DNA of 64,000 bases from JBCCDY01 sp039030555 (GTDB lineage: Bacteria; Bacteroidota; Bacteroidia; Cytophagales; Cyclobacteriaceae): the NCBI GenBank assembly GCA_039030555.1, contig JBCCDY010000005.1, positions 124,001-188,000 on the forward strand, given 5' to 3'. The notes under the pieces were generated by a model. The model was not told where the DNA came from and searched no databases. It saw only the letters and a list, made by a program, of their open reading frames with translations. The position numbers and the translations under genes are program-made. Positions 26,837 to 35,769 of this stretch are shown in pieces; positions within the stretch are counted from its first letter, which is position 1, and every line of letters begins with the position of its first letter.

Positions 26837-27697
26837 TTAGACTTGATACTTCTTATATTCTTTAAGCTTCTCAATACGTTCTTTGTCAGCTTTTGAATCA
26901 AACACCAAATGCTCTGATGATACATGTATCGCTTTTCTCCAGCTTCCATCAACAGGGATAGAAATGAGGGCTTTCCCGTTTACCACTTTCACTTTACCCA
27001 TATTTGGTACAAGATCATAAAAGTCTTCCCGGTCCACAACCTCTTTCAATCTTTCACCCGATTTATTTAATAATGTGATCTGGCCTACTCCTTTTTTTAA
27101 ACCCGTTATATCCACCTCTATTTCTTTGATGACCACTGCCTTCTCATATTGAGTAAATCGTTTCCCTTTGAGCTTTTTATCTCCTTCGAATTCGAGGTAG
27201 TTAGGATCTACGTATAATCCCCTGGGATAGAAATAGGGCTTATTATATTGATCAGGCGCGTACGCGACATAGTGCCGCCCGACTTGCAGAATAAAAGTCA
27301 TTTGAGAGATGTCTCCCAAAAGTGCTGAAACTGGGATTTTTTCACCAGTAGGGCATGCATTTTCATCAAAGACACTTAACTCAGTAGCATTTGTTTTTAT
27401 ACCCTTTACCTTAACCTTATGAACTTTAACTTTGGGCATAATTATTAAGGTAATTAAAAGGGTAAGAACGGAATACGCTGCAAACCCTCCCATGATGTAG
27501 TAGATATAACCCAGAAAATCAAACTCAATACTCATCAAACTAAGAACCATGACGGATAATACCGTAGCTATGGGGAAAGAAATAAAGGGACCTGCAAAGG
27601 AAGCATATCCGAAATAGTCCTTCATTAGCAAATGCACAGTGAATGCCATTGCCGAGAGGTAAATCAAGGCGATTATGATATATGCAATCAAATCCAT
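26837..27697 (-). CDS. Membrane protein with three helices and soluble C-domain, unknown
   Basis: A 286-residue protein. Three hydrophobic helices occupy about residues 1-90 (IAYIIIALIYLSAMAFTVHL, then FPIATVLSVMVLSLMS, then AAYSVLTLLITLIIMP). A basic beta-rich region follows with repeated Lys-Val pairs (KVKVHKVKVKG), then a soluble domain to the end. I do not recognise the family. Single gene with a hairpin downstream. Confidence 0.6.
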   Translation of the reverse strand: MDLIAYIIIALIYLSAMAFTVHLLMKDYFGYASFAGPFISFPIATVLSVMVLSLMSIEFDFLGYIYYIMGGFAAYSVLTLLITLIIMPKVKVHKVKVKGIKTNATELSVFDENACPTGEKIPVSALLGDISQMTFILQVGRHYVAYAPDQYNKPYFYPRGLYVDPNYLEFEGDKKLKGKRFTQYEKAVVIKEIEVDITGLKKGVGQITLLNKSGERLKEVVDREDFYDLVPNMGKVKVVNGKALISIPVDGSWRKAIHVSSEHLVFDSKADKERIEKLKEYKKYQV

Positions 27698-27823
27698 AAG
27701 CTGTTTTTAGTTCCTTAGGAAATTACAAAAGATGGATTGAAATCCAGGTTATTAGCTACATTTTCATCTATAAAAGTTTTTACGAATAAGGTCGATATCA
27801 GAACGGATTAAACAACATCACAT

Positions 27824-28879
27824 TCACATCTTATAAGCATGCTCATCCCGAATTCTGACAATCTCGTCTTTGGCGCATTTGGCTATTTTGCTTTGCGCTG
27901 CAATTTTAGCCTGATCATCCGTATCCAGATCACCCAGAATAATGATGTTTTCATCATTCAGCATATTGGCGGGTCCAGTATAGTTGAATGATCCGGCAAT
28001 TACGACCTGATCGTCGAGCACCATTAGCTTGTGATGCAGCTTTCCAACACTTTTTGTCTGTGGGCAACGATACAATTCTGCACCGGCCTCTTTAAGGCCT
28101 TTGGTAGCTGACCAGGATTGTGCTCCCTGCTTGCCATCGAAAATACCCATGATGGGAATGTTGAGTTCCAGCAGCCTGATCATGGTATCATCAATCCCGG
28201 AAGATTGGGAAAAGGTAAAAATGGCAAAGTCGATTCTTTTCTTTGCTTTTAGCATCTGTTTCATAATCTCCATTTCCGGATTATGATCAGGAGCAAAAAG
28301 AATCCGAATGGGTACGTCAGACACCACCACATCTTTTGGAGCCGGATCGTGACCTTCATTCAGTCTTCCGAAATGACCCTGGCGAATTTCTGCAAACTCC
28401 CTGGAGTACACTTTGGCCACCTTTTTATCATGTACAATCACCACATGATTCAGATTTTTATGCGTCCCGGTCGGGGTGAAATTGGTTGAACCGGTGAGAA
28501 TGGACTCTCCGTCCCTTATGATAAACTTCTGATGAAAAATACTGGTATTAAAATCCGACTTTACATCAATGTTGGCACGCAGTATGGCATCATGAATCTG
28601 GCGATTTTCTTCATGCTTCCCTCCTGCTTCAAAAGGGTTTTGACGAGCCCGTTTGACCCTTAAATAATCCTGTTCAATCACCAGCCTGACAAGTACTTTC
28701 CGCTTGCGTGCCCGAATGATGGCTTCTGCAATCGGGAGGCTTTCCAGCTCCTGTACGGCAATTTCCAGCCGCCTTTTTGTACCATTAATAAAATCTACGA
28801 TTACATCTTCTAGATTGTCATCTGCACCCACCAGTGCAGGGCCATTATAGAACTCAACGTTTCCGACTTTAACGCCCAT
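27824..28879 (-). CDS. Phospholipase D-like (HKD) family protein
   Basis: A 351-residue cytoplasmic protein with two HKD half-sites: HQKFIIRDGESILTGSTNFT near residue 115, and HHKLMVLDDQVVIAGSFNYT near residue 285, each with the His-x-Lys-x4-Asp and the following Gly-Ser. The two halves form one active site through a phosphohistidine intermediate. No signal peptide or membrane helix, so a nuclease or phosphodiesterase acting on nucleic acid is more likely than a membrane phospholipase. Single gene. Confidence 0.85.
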   Translation of the reverse strand: MGVKVGNVEFYNGPALVGADDNLEDVIVDFINGTKRRLEIAVQELESLPIAEAIIRARKRKVLVRLVIEQDYLRVKRARQNPFEAGGKHEENRQIHDAILRANIDVKSDFNTSIFHQKFIIRDGESILTGSTNFTPTGTHKNLNHVVIVHDKKVAKVYSREFAEIRQGHFGRLNEGHDPAPKDVVVSDVPIRILFAPDHNPEMEIMKQMLKAKKRIDFAIFTFSQSSGIDDTMIRLLELNIPIMGIFDGKQGAQSWSATKGLKEAGAELYRCPQTKSVGKLHHKLMVLDDQVVIAGSFNYTGPANMLNDENIIILGDLDTDDQAKIAAQSKIAKCAKDEIVRIRDEHAYKM

Positions 28880-29054
28880 GAGCTTAAGGTTTGGTTTTCC
28901 AATAAGTTAGAAAAGTCAAATATTATATCGGAATATTAACAGATAAAATCTAATAAAGAGTTACCAATTAAACTGCTTTTGTTAGCTTTCTGCTCGAATA
29001 AACCACTTTGAATGGAATATCATAAAAATTCTCGTATCCAACCTGTAGCTTTTC

Positions 29055-31691
29055 CTATTCCTGTCTCAATGAATCTATAGGGTTAGACATGGAGGCTTTA
29101 ATGGTTTGAAAGCTGATTGCAAAGCTACTGATCAGTATTACAGCAATGGTTGGCCCTATATACATCCACAGACTTATTTCCAGCTGATTGGCAAAATTCT
29201 GTAACCAGTACCGGCCGGCCAGATAAGCAAGAGGCCATGAAAAAACTGTTGCGATAACAATCAGTCTGACGACGTCCCCTGAAAGTGATCTTATTACGTT
29301 TGCCATACTTGCGCCCAGCACTTTTCGGATCCCGATCTCTTTCTTCCGCACGGAGGCCGAGTAGGCCATCAGTCCGATTAAACCAAGACAGGCAATCAGG
29401 ATAGATAATGCTGCAAATATAGCGAAAATCCGGCCGGTAGCTGTTTCTGACTGATACAGGTTCTGATATTCCTCGTCAAAAAAGAAATACTGAAAAGGTC
29501 TGTCAGAATATATTGACCACACACTTTCAACGTTTGCTATAGCGGAACGAATATCACCTGTATTTTCACTCAGTTTTACCAAAATATAGCCTTCATTATT
29601 ACCGGGTATCAATTCAAGGGATACGGGTTCCACAGCTTTGTGTAGTGACTCGATGTTATGGTCTCCAATCACTCCAATAATCTCCAATACCTCTCCGCTT
29701 CTAAATGCTGAAGTGAGTTTTTCACCCACGGGATTCTCAAAGCCAAATGATCTGGCAGCCGTTTCATTAATAATGACTGCACTGGAGTCCGAAGCATAAT
29801 CACTGGAGAAAAAGCGGCCAGAAACCAGTTCTAGACCCATCATTTCTTCGTAACCGAAACTCACCAGATTATTGCGAAAGATGTGTGTCTCAGCAATACC
29901 ATCTGGTCTGTATGATCTGATTTCATAGTTTTTTCCTGGAATGGTCAGGGAATTAACTACTGACTTTACATCAGTGTCCTTAAGCAGCTCATTTTTAAAG
30001 GTTTCCATATCCGTTTTGATCAGATCAGGTCTTTGTATCACCAGAACCTGATCCTTATCGAATCCCAGATTTTTGGTAAGCATGAATTCAATCTGGCCAT
30101 ATACAGTCAGGGTCCCAATAATGATTACGATCGAGGCAGTAAATTGTACAACCACTAGAAAATTCCATAACCAACCGGATTTGGTCCCTTTCTTCGATAC
30201 GCCTTTCAATACTTCTACGGGCTGAAATGCGGATAATACAAAAGCAGGGTAAAAACCAGCCAGAATACCAGTGAACAGCGCCAGAACAATTACCCCCAGG
30301 ATTCCCCAGTAGCTGGAAGTAATACTAAAAGCAAGTTCTTTTCCAGCCAGCTCTGAAAATGCTGGCATACCTGCATAAACGAGTAGTACAGCGACGGCGG
30401 CGGCAATCAGAGCCACGATGATAGATTCAAAAATGAACTGATACACCAGAGTTTTTTTTGAGGATCCCATCACCTTTTTCACCCCTACTTCTCTGGCCCT
30501 TGAAGAAGATTGAGCCGTTGCAAGGTTAACAAAATTGAAAATGGCTATGAAAAGCATGATCACGGCTACAATGGAATATATGATGATGTAGGAAACGTTA
30601 CCATTAGCTTCCAGCTCGCTTCCGCTCTTCGCATGCAGGTGAATATCCTTTAATGGGAAAAGATCATAGTATATGTTATTGCCAGAAGCCTGCCATTCTT
30701 CAAAGCTCAGTCGGGTAAAGTATTCTATTTGAGGGGCCATGTATTTCTCGATCATCTCTGAAAGTTTTTCTTCTAGCACTTCGATATTTGCGTTTTCGTC
30801 TACGATCGCATAAGTATAAAAATCACCACCTACCCAATGGTCGTTATCCCAGGCTCTGTTCGAAGACATAGAGCCTATCATGTGGCCCTGTATGTGAGAA
30901 TTGGAAGGAATATCCTCCATGATGCCCGTAATGGTATACAGAATGGAATCCTGTTCAACGGTAATCTGCTTACCCATGGGGTCTTCATATCCAAAATACT
31001 TTCGGGCATAAGTTTTGGAGAGTATTATGGAACGGGGCTGAACCAGAGCCGTTTCGGGATTGCCAGCCAGAAGCTTAAAGTCGAAAACATCAAAAAAGGT
31101 AGAATCGGCAAACAGTACCCCATCCTCACTGAACTCCCTGGTTCCCCTTCCGGTCAGTAACGGACTATTCTTTCGTATTCGTGTGGCCTGTTGAATTTCA
31201 GGATAATCCTGAAGCATGGTCCTGGCCAGCGGTGAGCAGCTGGTAGCTTCATTTACTTCCTGCGAACGAATGTAACCTGCTGATTTGACCCGGTATATGT
31301 TTTCATAGCTGGAATGAAAACGATCGTAACTCAATTCACTGGCTATATACAATGCGATAAAAATAAAGCTGCTTAGACCAATCACCAGCCCTGATGTATT
31401 CAATAAAGTATAAACCTTGTTCTTGATCAGATTCCGTATCGCTGTGAAATAGAAATTTCTGAACATGATGAAAAATGTAATTTGCGTGTTTGACTTTCTC
31501 CATGCATAAGGCTGGCAGCAGCGAATAACATCCCACAGGTAGAGCCATCGTGCTCTGGCAATTCCCATTTCTTCCACTCTGTAGTGGAAAAACTCTTCCA
31601 GATCACCATGTAGTTCCTCATACCGTTCCGCACGGCAATACCATTTGAAGAATTGGTGCGGCAGCTTTGGTATGTTGTTTTGTTTGTTCAT
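29055..31691 (-). CDS. MacB/FtsX-type ABC permease with N-terminal prefix domain (second copy)
   Basis: An 878-residue permease, paralogue of the 13283 gene. The prefix domain (PHQFFKWYCRAERYEELHGD) is followed by a helix near residue 90, a MacB periplasmic domain, an FtsX domain (REVGVKKVMGSSKKTLVYQF), another periplasmic domain and a C-terminal FtsX domain (KKEIGIRKVLGASMANVI). No ATPase gene is adjacent. It is preceded by its own padR, but with a 179-base gap rather than 15. Confidence 0.88.
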   Translation of the reverse strand: MNKQNNIPKLPHQFFKWYCRAERYEELHGDLEEFFHYRVEEMGIARARWLYLWDVIRCCQPYAWRKSNTQITFFIMFRNFYFTAIRNLIKNKVYTLLNTSGLVIGLSSFIFIALYIASELSYDRFHSSYENIYRVKSAGYIRSQEVNEATSCSPLARTMLQDYPEIQQATRIRKNSPLLTGRGTREFSEDGVLFADSTFFDVFDFKLLAGNPETALVQPRSIILSKTYARKYFGYEDPMGKQITVEQDSILYTITGIMEDIPSNSHIQGHMIGSMSSNRAWDNDHWVGGDFYTYAIVDENANIEVLEEKLSEMIEKYMAPQIEYFTRLSFEEWQASGNNIYYDLFPLKDIHLHAKSGSELEANGNVSYIIIYSIVAVIMLFIAIFNFVNLATAQSSSRAREVGVKKVMGSSKKTLVYQFIFESIIVALIAAAVAVLLVYAGMPAFSELAGKELAFSITSSYWGILGVIVLALFTGILAGFYPAFVLSAFQPVEVLKGVSKKGTKSGWLWNFLVVVQFTASIVIIIGTLTVYGQIEFMLTKNLGFDKDQVLVIQRPDLIKTDMETFKNELLKDTDVKSVVNSLTIPGKNYEIRSYRPDGIAETHIFRNNLVSFGYEEMMGLELVSGRFFSSDYASDSSAVIINETAARSFGFENPVGEKLTSAFRSGEVLEIIGVIGDHNIESLHKAVEPVSLELIPGNNEGYILVKLSENTGDIRSAIANVESVWSIYSDRPFQYFFFDEEYQNLYQSETATGRIFAIFAALSILIACLGLIGLMAYSASVRKKEIGIRKVLGASMANVIRSLSGDVVRLIVIATVFSWPLAYLAGRYWLQNFANQLEISLWMYIGPTIAVILISSFAISFQTIKASMSNPIDSLRQE

Positions 31692-31870
31692 TATGCGTTC
31701 AGCCTTATCCCTATACAGGAGATTTTGTTATGTTCTGCTTTCATATGCTCCAACTTGCTTATTGTCGTTACGCAAGGGGAAAGGAGTTTTAATATTTACC
31801 AAAGAGCAGATTTTCCTACCAATTCTGAAAAACCGCCCGTTCCCTGCCAGGTACTTTTAGCAGATCCGGA

Positions 31871-32206
31871 TTAGCCCGACTCCCAGTTAAAAGCTAGGCC
31901 CGGAATCCGTTTTCTAAGGCTTGCGCGCAACTGAAACGACTCGTCAAGGGCTTTTTTACCATAAGCTGTAATACAGAAAAGACGTTTGCGCTTCCCTCCT
32001 CGTCTGGATTCCGCATTCCCAAGTCTGGAGCTGAGCATTCCCTTTTCTTCCAGCCTGTATAGTGATTTGTGTACGGCACTGATGTTCACTGGACGTCCCG
32101 ACTGTTCAGTGATCTCTCTGGCAATGGCCACGGCATAGGCATCGTCATAAAGTACTCCTGTAGTGAGCAGTACCAGTTCTTCAAATTCTCCGAGATATGT
32201 CCTCAC
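31871..32206 (-). CDS. PadR-family transcriptional regulator (second copy)
   Basis: A 111-residue short PadR: LGEFEELVLLTTGVLYDDAY, recognition region RPVNISAVHKSLYRLEEKGM, wing RRGGKRKRLFCITAYGKKAL. The start is GTG at 32206. It precedes the second prefix-domain permease on the same strand, as in the first pair. Candidate operators lie just upstream. Confidence 0.87.
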   Translation of the reverse strand: MRTYLGEFEELVLLTTGVLYDDAYAVAIAREITEQSGRPVNISAVHKSLYRLEEKGMLSSRLGNAESRRGGKRKRLFCITAYGKKALDESFQLRASLRKRIPGLAFNWESG

Positions 32207-32208
32207 TA

Positions 32209-32276
32209 TACTGATTAAATTTCATTTTGTCAGTAATATACGGAAGTCTTTTAATTAAGTTTACTTTTGTCAGTAA
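32209..32276. promoter_or_regulatory. Candidate PadR operators between padR and AI-2E gene
   Basis: Inverted repeat TACTGA (32209-32214) / TCAGTA (32230-32235), and a direct repeat TTTTGTCAGTAA at 32225-32236 and 32265-32276, 40 bases apart. This differs from the TAGTA/TACTA repeat of the first PadR. Confidence 0.35.
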
Positions 32277-32446
32277 AATAAAGCGGATGATAAACGAAAA
32301 AGTGACTTTGCTGATAATCGCAGAACGGTTCTAGTCACTTATGCTAAGGACAGTCTCTCCAGTATCATTGCATCGACTGAAAGAAATGGTATCTTGACAG
32401 CTGGAAAAACCATCTGACCAAACATCTGGTATTTCCTTACTATTCT

Positions 32447-33478
32447 ATGAGAAAACTGGCGTATTCCGTTATCGGTATTGGAGGGATCCTTACCCTGCTC
32501 ATTCTGGGGAAGAGCATTCTGATTCCTTTTGTGTATGGTGTGGTGCTCTGGTTCCTGAGCAGATTCTTCAAAAACCTCTTGCACAGGATCCCTTTCCTGA
32601 AAAAGAAGGTGCCCAACTGGCTGATCAATACCTTTGTTTTTGCGCTGGTTTTTATCGGGCTGAGCCTGATTTCAGGAATCATCACCCGAAACATCACGGC
32701 CCTGCTCGAGAATGGCAGCCTGTATCGGGCCAATTTGGATAAAATACTCAACCTGCTCAATACTACCTTCGATATCGATTTGACGAAGCAGATATCCGAC
32801 TCAGTAGAAACATTTGACTACACTTCGATTTTAGGCAATATCGCGGATGCCCTTTCCGGTGCCCTTGGAGACTTTATCATGATCATTTTATATGCGGCTT
32901 TCATCTTCACCGAAGAACAGAGCCTTTCCAGAAAGATACAGAAACTCTTTAGCAGCGGTGAGCAGTATGAAAAAGCCTCTGCCATCCTTACCAGAATAGA
33001 CAACGCCTCAAGCGATTACATTCGCCTGAAAACCTATGTGAGTCTGCTAACGGGATTTGTGGGCTACATCTTCCTGCTTATTATGGGGGTAGATGCGGCC
33101 TTTTTCTGGGCGTTTCTCATGTTCGCACTCAATTACATCCCCACCATCGGGTCATTAATTGCAACGCTCTTTCCTGCCTTCTTCAGTCTAATGCAGTTTG
33201 GAGCACTGAGGCCTTTTGTGATCATCCTTGCAGGCCTTGGAGCACTCGAGTGGTTCATTGGTAATGTGATAGAACCAAAACTTATGGGTAAGTCACTGAA
33301 TCTGAGCCCACTGGTCACCATTATAGCACTGATCGTCTGGGGGCAGATCTGGGGAATTACCGGTATGCTCTTGAGTACACCCATTACTGTGGTGATGGTT
33401 ATTGTCTTCGCTCAGTTTGAAAGCACCCGAAGTGTAGCGATTTTACTGTCGGAAAACGGGGAGATTGATGAGAAGTGA
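32447..33478 (+). CDS. AI-2E family transporter (PerM/YdiK-like)
   Basis: A 343-residue integral membrane protein, about eight helices. The family pattern includes an N-terminal helix pair, a long amphipathic region with LENGSLYRANLDKILNLLNT, and the conserved C-terminal block VIEPKLMGKSLNLSPLVTII followed by WGQIWGITGMLLSTPITVVM. Named for AI-2 export, but many members are Na+/H+ exchangers or of unknown substrate. Single gene, diverging from padR with a 240-base gap that shows only the repeats above. Confidence 0.85.
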   Translation: MRKLAYSVIGIGGILTLLILGKSILIPFVYGVVLWFLSRFFKNLLHRIPFLKKKVPNWLINTFVFALVFIGLSLISGIITRNITALLENGSLYRANLDKILNLLNTTFDIDLTKQISDSVETFDYTSILGNIADALSGALGDFIMIILYAAFIFTEEQSLSRKIQKLFSSGEQYEKASAILTRIDNASSDYIRLKTYVSLLTGFVGYIFLLIMGVDAAFFWAFLMFALNYIPTIGSLIATLFPAFFSLMQFGALRPFVIILAGLGALEWFIGNVIEPKLMGKSLNLSPLVTIIALIVWGQIWGITGMLLSTPITVVMVIVFAQFESTRSVAILLSENGEIDEK

Positions 33479-33522
33479 GCACTAATCCTCCCTAATATTG
33501 CCCCATTAGGAAACAGGCTTTA

Positions 33523-34383
33523 TCAACCACTACCAGATATGGCCTCTCTGACCTCTCCTTCCAGCTGATCAATATCCTGAAGATAAATTTGATCGAGCAC
33601 CTCGACATACGGACGTTGGTGATAGTAACCCTCACTGAAGTAGTTTCGGGTGATGCCAATTAGCTCCAGTGCTTGAGTGTATTCTCCTTTCATAAAGGCC
33701 ATTCGGGCTCGATGATAAAAGAGATCGGAGAGCTTTGGATAGATCTTTTCAGCCTCATCGAACGTTTTTAAAGCTTCATCGATCCGATCCAACTTTATTA
33801 AAGAAAGCCCTTTATATAAGAGCGCATAAACATCCACCCATTCAGCCCCGGCTTCCTCAATCGTTTGATCGATATAACTGTTGAGTTGATCAAGCGCTTG
33901 CGGATAATTGTTCAAACCGTAATAAGCAATCCCTCGCATATAATCATGGTTTTGTCCCTGTGAATAATCGACCTGCCCATTAGCCTGATCACCCAGGTTA
34001 AAATCGGCAATGGCACGTTCGAAGTCTCGATAAAAATAGAGGTATAGGTAGCCTCTAAAGCCCGCCCAAACTGCCGGATCGCGTTCGACAGCCTCTCCAT
34101 AGAAATAATACATTTCATCTAAAATGCCTCGTTTTACCCTTGCTGTTCCAAACTCACGCCATAGTTCGGCGATTGACGAATCCATTCTGATGGCCTCATA
34201 ATAATGCATCTGCTCAGGTACCGAACCTTGATAGGATGAATAAGACCCTCCTTCCAAAAGCTGTTTTGCATACTGCTTTTCAATTTCTTCGGAGAGCTCC
34301 TTTTTGTACCACTCTTTTTGACTAAATGAAGCCAAAGCCAGGATTATGAGCAGGCTATGGAAGTATGTTAACGATCTTACCAT
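33523..34383 (-). CDS. TPR-repeat protein
   Basis: About 286 residues from the ATG at 34383, chosen because it starts a signal-like hydrophobic stretch (YFHSLLIILALASFS); the ATG at 34476 would extend across the preceding gene. Tetratricopeptide units follow: AELWREFGTARVKRGILDEM, QVDYSQGQNHDYMRGIAYYG, DRIDEALKTFDEAEKIYPK and GEYTQALELIGITRNYF. TPRs mediate protein-protein contacts. It overlaps the end of the upstream lipoprotein gene by 29 bases, so the two are probably one unit. Confidence 0.75.
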   Translation of the reverse strand: MVRSLTYFHSLLIILALASFSQKEWYKKELSEEIEKQYAKQLLEGGSYSSYQGSVPEQMHYYEAIRMDSSIAELWREFGTARVKRGILDEMYYFYGEAVERDPAVWAGFRGYLYLYFYRDFERAIADFNLGDQANGQVDYSQGQNHDYMRGIAYYGLNNYPQALDQLNSYIDQTIEEAGAEWVDVYALLYKGLSLIKLDRIDEALKTFDEAEKIYPKLSDLFYHRARMAFMKGEYTQALELIGITRNYFSEGYYHQRPYVEVLDQIYLQDIDQLEGEVREAISGSG

Positions 34384-35485
34384 TTTCAAGATTAAATGTG
34401 ATGTAGAAATAGGCGTCCCTCGCTTTGCCCCTAATGACTGTTGGTCTCCATTCCTTGAGTTTTTGAAAAATATCAAACAGGTGGTCTATGGTTTCCTGCC
34501 TGAAGGTCATTTTTTGATAACTCATATCGTAGCCTTCTGCAATAAATCTACCTGCCTTTCCTTCACAATTGACTACAAAGCGAAAAACCAATCTCCCACT
34601 TTGGTCGAAGAGTTTTGACTCGTCTAAATGGGCTTTGATGGTATCTAACATCGCTTGTTTGGTGTGGATATACCTTCCATCGGGATCGGAATTGTAGTAA
34701 TCGGCAATGGCACGCTCGTGTCCACAGATTTTAAAGTCAGAATCATCACTGATGGTGTTTTCCGGATCAATCCAGGCTACACGATGCATCCCATGCTTCG
34801 AGCGTTTTTCAAATTCCTCAATCGACATCTGCTCTATGAGTTCAGTTTGTCGTGCATACCGATCACCCTGGCTTTCAGCACCAAAAAAGCCAAGTCCCTG
34901 AACATAAAGTGTTTTTATGTTTCCTCCATCCAATACGGAATCCTGGCCAACTTTCTTATAATCGTATGTATTGATAAAGGCCTTGGCAGGCTGATCTTTA
35001 ATAAGTGTATCGTAGACTGATTTTTGGTATTCCGTATACACATAATCTTGCTCTCCAAAGGTATACTGGACCTGGTACGGGCTTTGTTTTTCACTGTCCC
35101 AAGTAGCGGTTGTTTTAGCAGGAATGACGTAATCATTGGTATCCGCCGGAGTATAAAGGCTGGTCTGAGAGCCATACTCCAGTATAACGGAGTCTCCTTC
35201 TAACAAAAAGTTGCGCTCACTCTCCAGATCGAAGCCTGCATTGTACGTTTCAGTCTTGTAACGAACCTCATCCAGCTTAACGTACTTGATGTAAGAGATC
35301 TCTGTAGCGGCATCACGACCTTTATCGTTCGGATAAAAATGATAATAGTATTTACTTACGTAACCTTCTCTGAAAACATCTTCCGAAGGAAAGTATTTGA
35401 ATACCGGATGATCACTCACCTCTTGCTTGCAGCCTAAAAGCAGTAAACAAAAGATAGCTAGGTTTTTAAACTGGGTTAGTTTCAT
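34355..35485 (-). CDS. Lipoprotein of unknown function
   Basis: A 376-residue exported protein: signal with lipobox AIFCLLLLGCKQE, then a beta-rich middle domain, and a C-terminal domain with QSGRLVFRFVVNCEGKAGRF and later WRPTVIRGKARDAYFYITFN. That last part resembles the TonB C-terminal-like or energy-transducing fold seen in Bacteroidota proteins (VxxxGxxxR-pattern), but weakly. First gene of a two-gene unit with the TPR protein. Confidence 0.65.
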   Translation of the reverse strand: MKLTQFKNLAIFCLLLLGCKQEVSDHPVFKYFPSEDVFREGYVSKYYYHFYPNDKGRDAATEISYIKYVKLDEVRYKTETYNAGFDLESERNFLLEGDSVILEYGSQTSLYTPADTNDYVIPAKTTATWDSEKQSPYQVQYTFGEQDYVYTEYQKSVYDTLIKDQPAKAFINTYDYKKVGQDSVLDGGNIKTLYVQGLGFFGAESQGDRYARQTELIEQMSIEEFEKRSKHGMHRVAWIDPENTISDDSDFKICGHERAIADYYNSDPDGRYIHTKQAMLDTIKAHLDESKLFDQSGRLVFRFVVNCEGKAGRFIAEGYDMSYQKMTFRQETIDHLFDIFQKLKEWRPTVIRGKARDAYFYITFNLENGKIVNILP

Positions 35486-35574
35486 GGAACCCTAAACTAA
35501 TCACCAAAAGAATTCAAGCCATGTTTTTTTAAGGTTTTAACAATTTGTTAGGGAATGGCAGTTGTATAGTAATT

Positions 35575-35769
35575 TTATGCTGGCCTATTAGCAGAATCAT
35601 CGTGATCTTGGATATCCCATTCAAAAAGCCATTCCATTTTATCATCTACGCAGACAGTTGTATCATCATCTAGATCAATTTTAATCGAATCTAACTTTTC
35701 AAGTTCCTTTCTAAATTCGTCTTTTGGAACTGGCCCATAACTATCCTTTTGAATATCCTTTTCATTCAC
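35575..35769 (-). CDS. Small acidic protein at end of type I R-M operon
   Basis: A 64-residue protein with about 20 acidic and 9 basic residues, including DLDDDTTVCVDDKMEWLFEW. GTG start at 35769 overlapping the hsdR stop by 8 bases, so it is probably translated by coupling. No recognised family. Strong negative charge suggests a DNA-mimic or a small regulator of the restriction enzyme, but it might simply be a conserved accessory protein. Confidence 0.5.
   Translation of the reverse strand: MNEKDIQKDSYGPVPKDEFRKELEKLDSIKIDLDDDTTVCVDDKMEWLFEWDIQDHDDSANRPA

Noticed and set aside
32440..33003. Long minus-strand ORFs antisense to the AI-2E transporter
   Set aside because: They mirror the hydrophobic coding pattern of the plus-strand gene and have no protein-family pattern.
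34655..35020. 121-codon plus-strand ORF within the lipoprotein gene region
   Set aside because: Antisense to a 376-residue protein with a clear lipobox signal; no motif of its own.
35486..35574. Possible promoter or terminator downstream of the R-M operon
   Set aside because: No clear hairpin and no -33/-7 pair was found in these bases.
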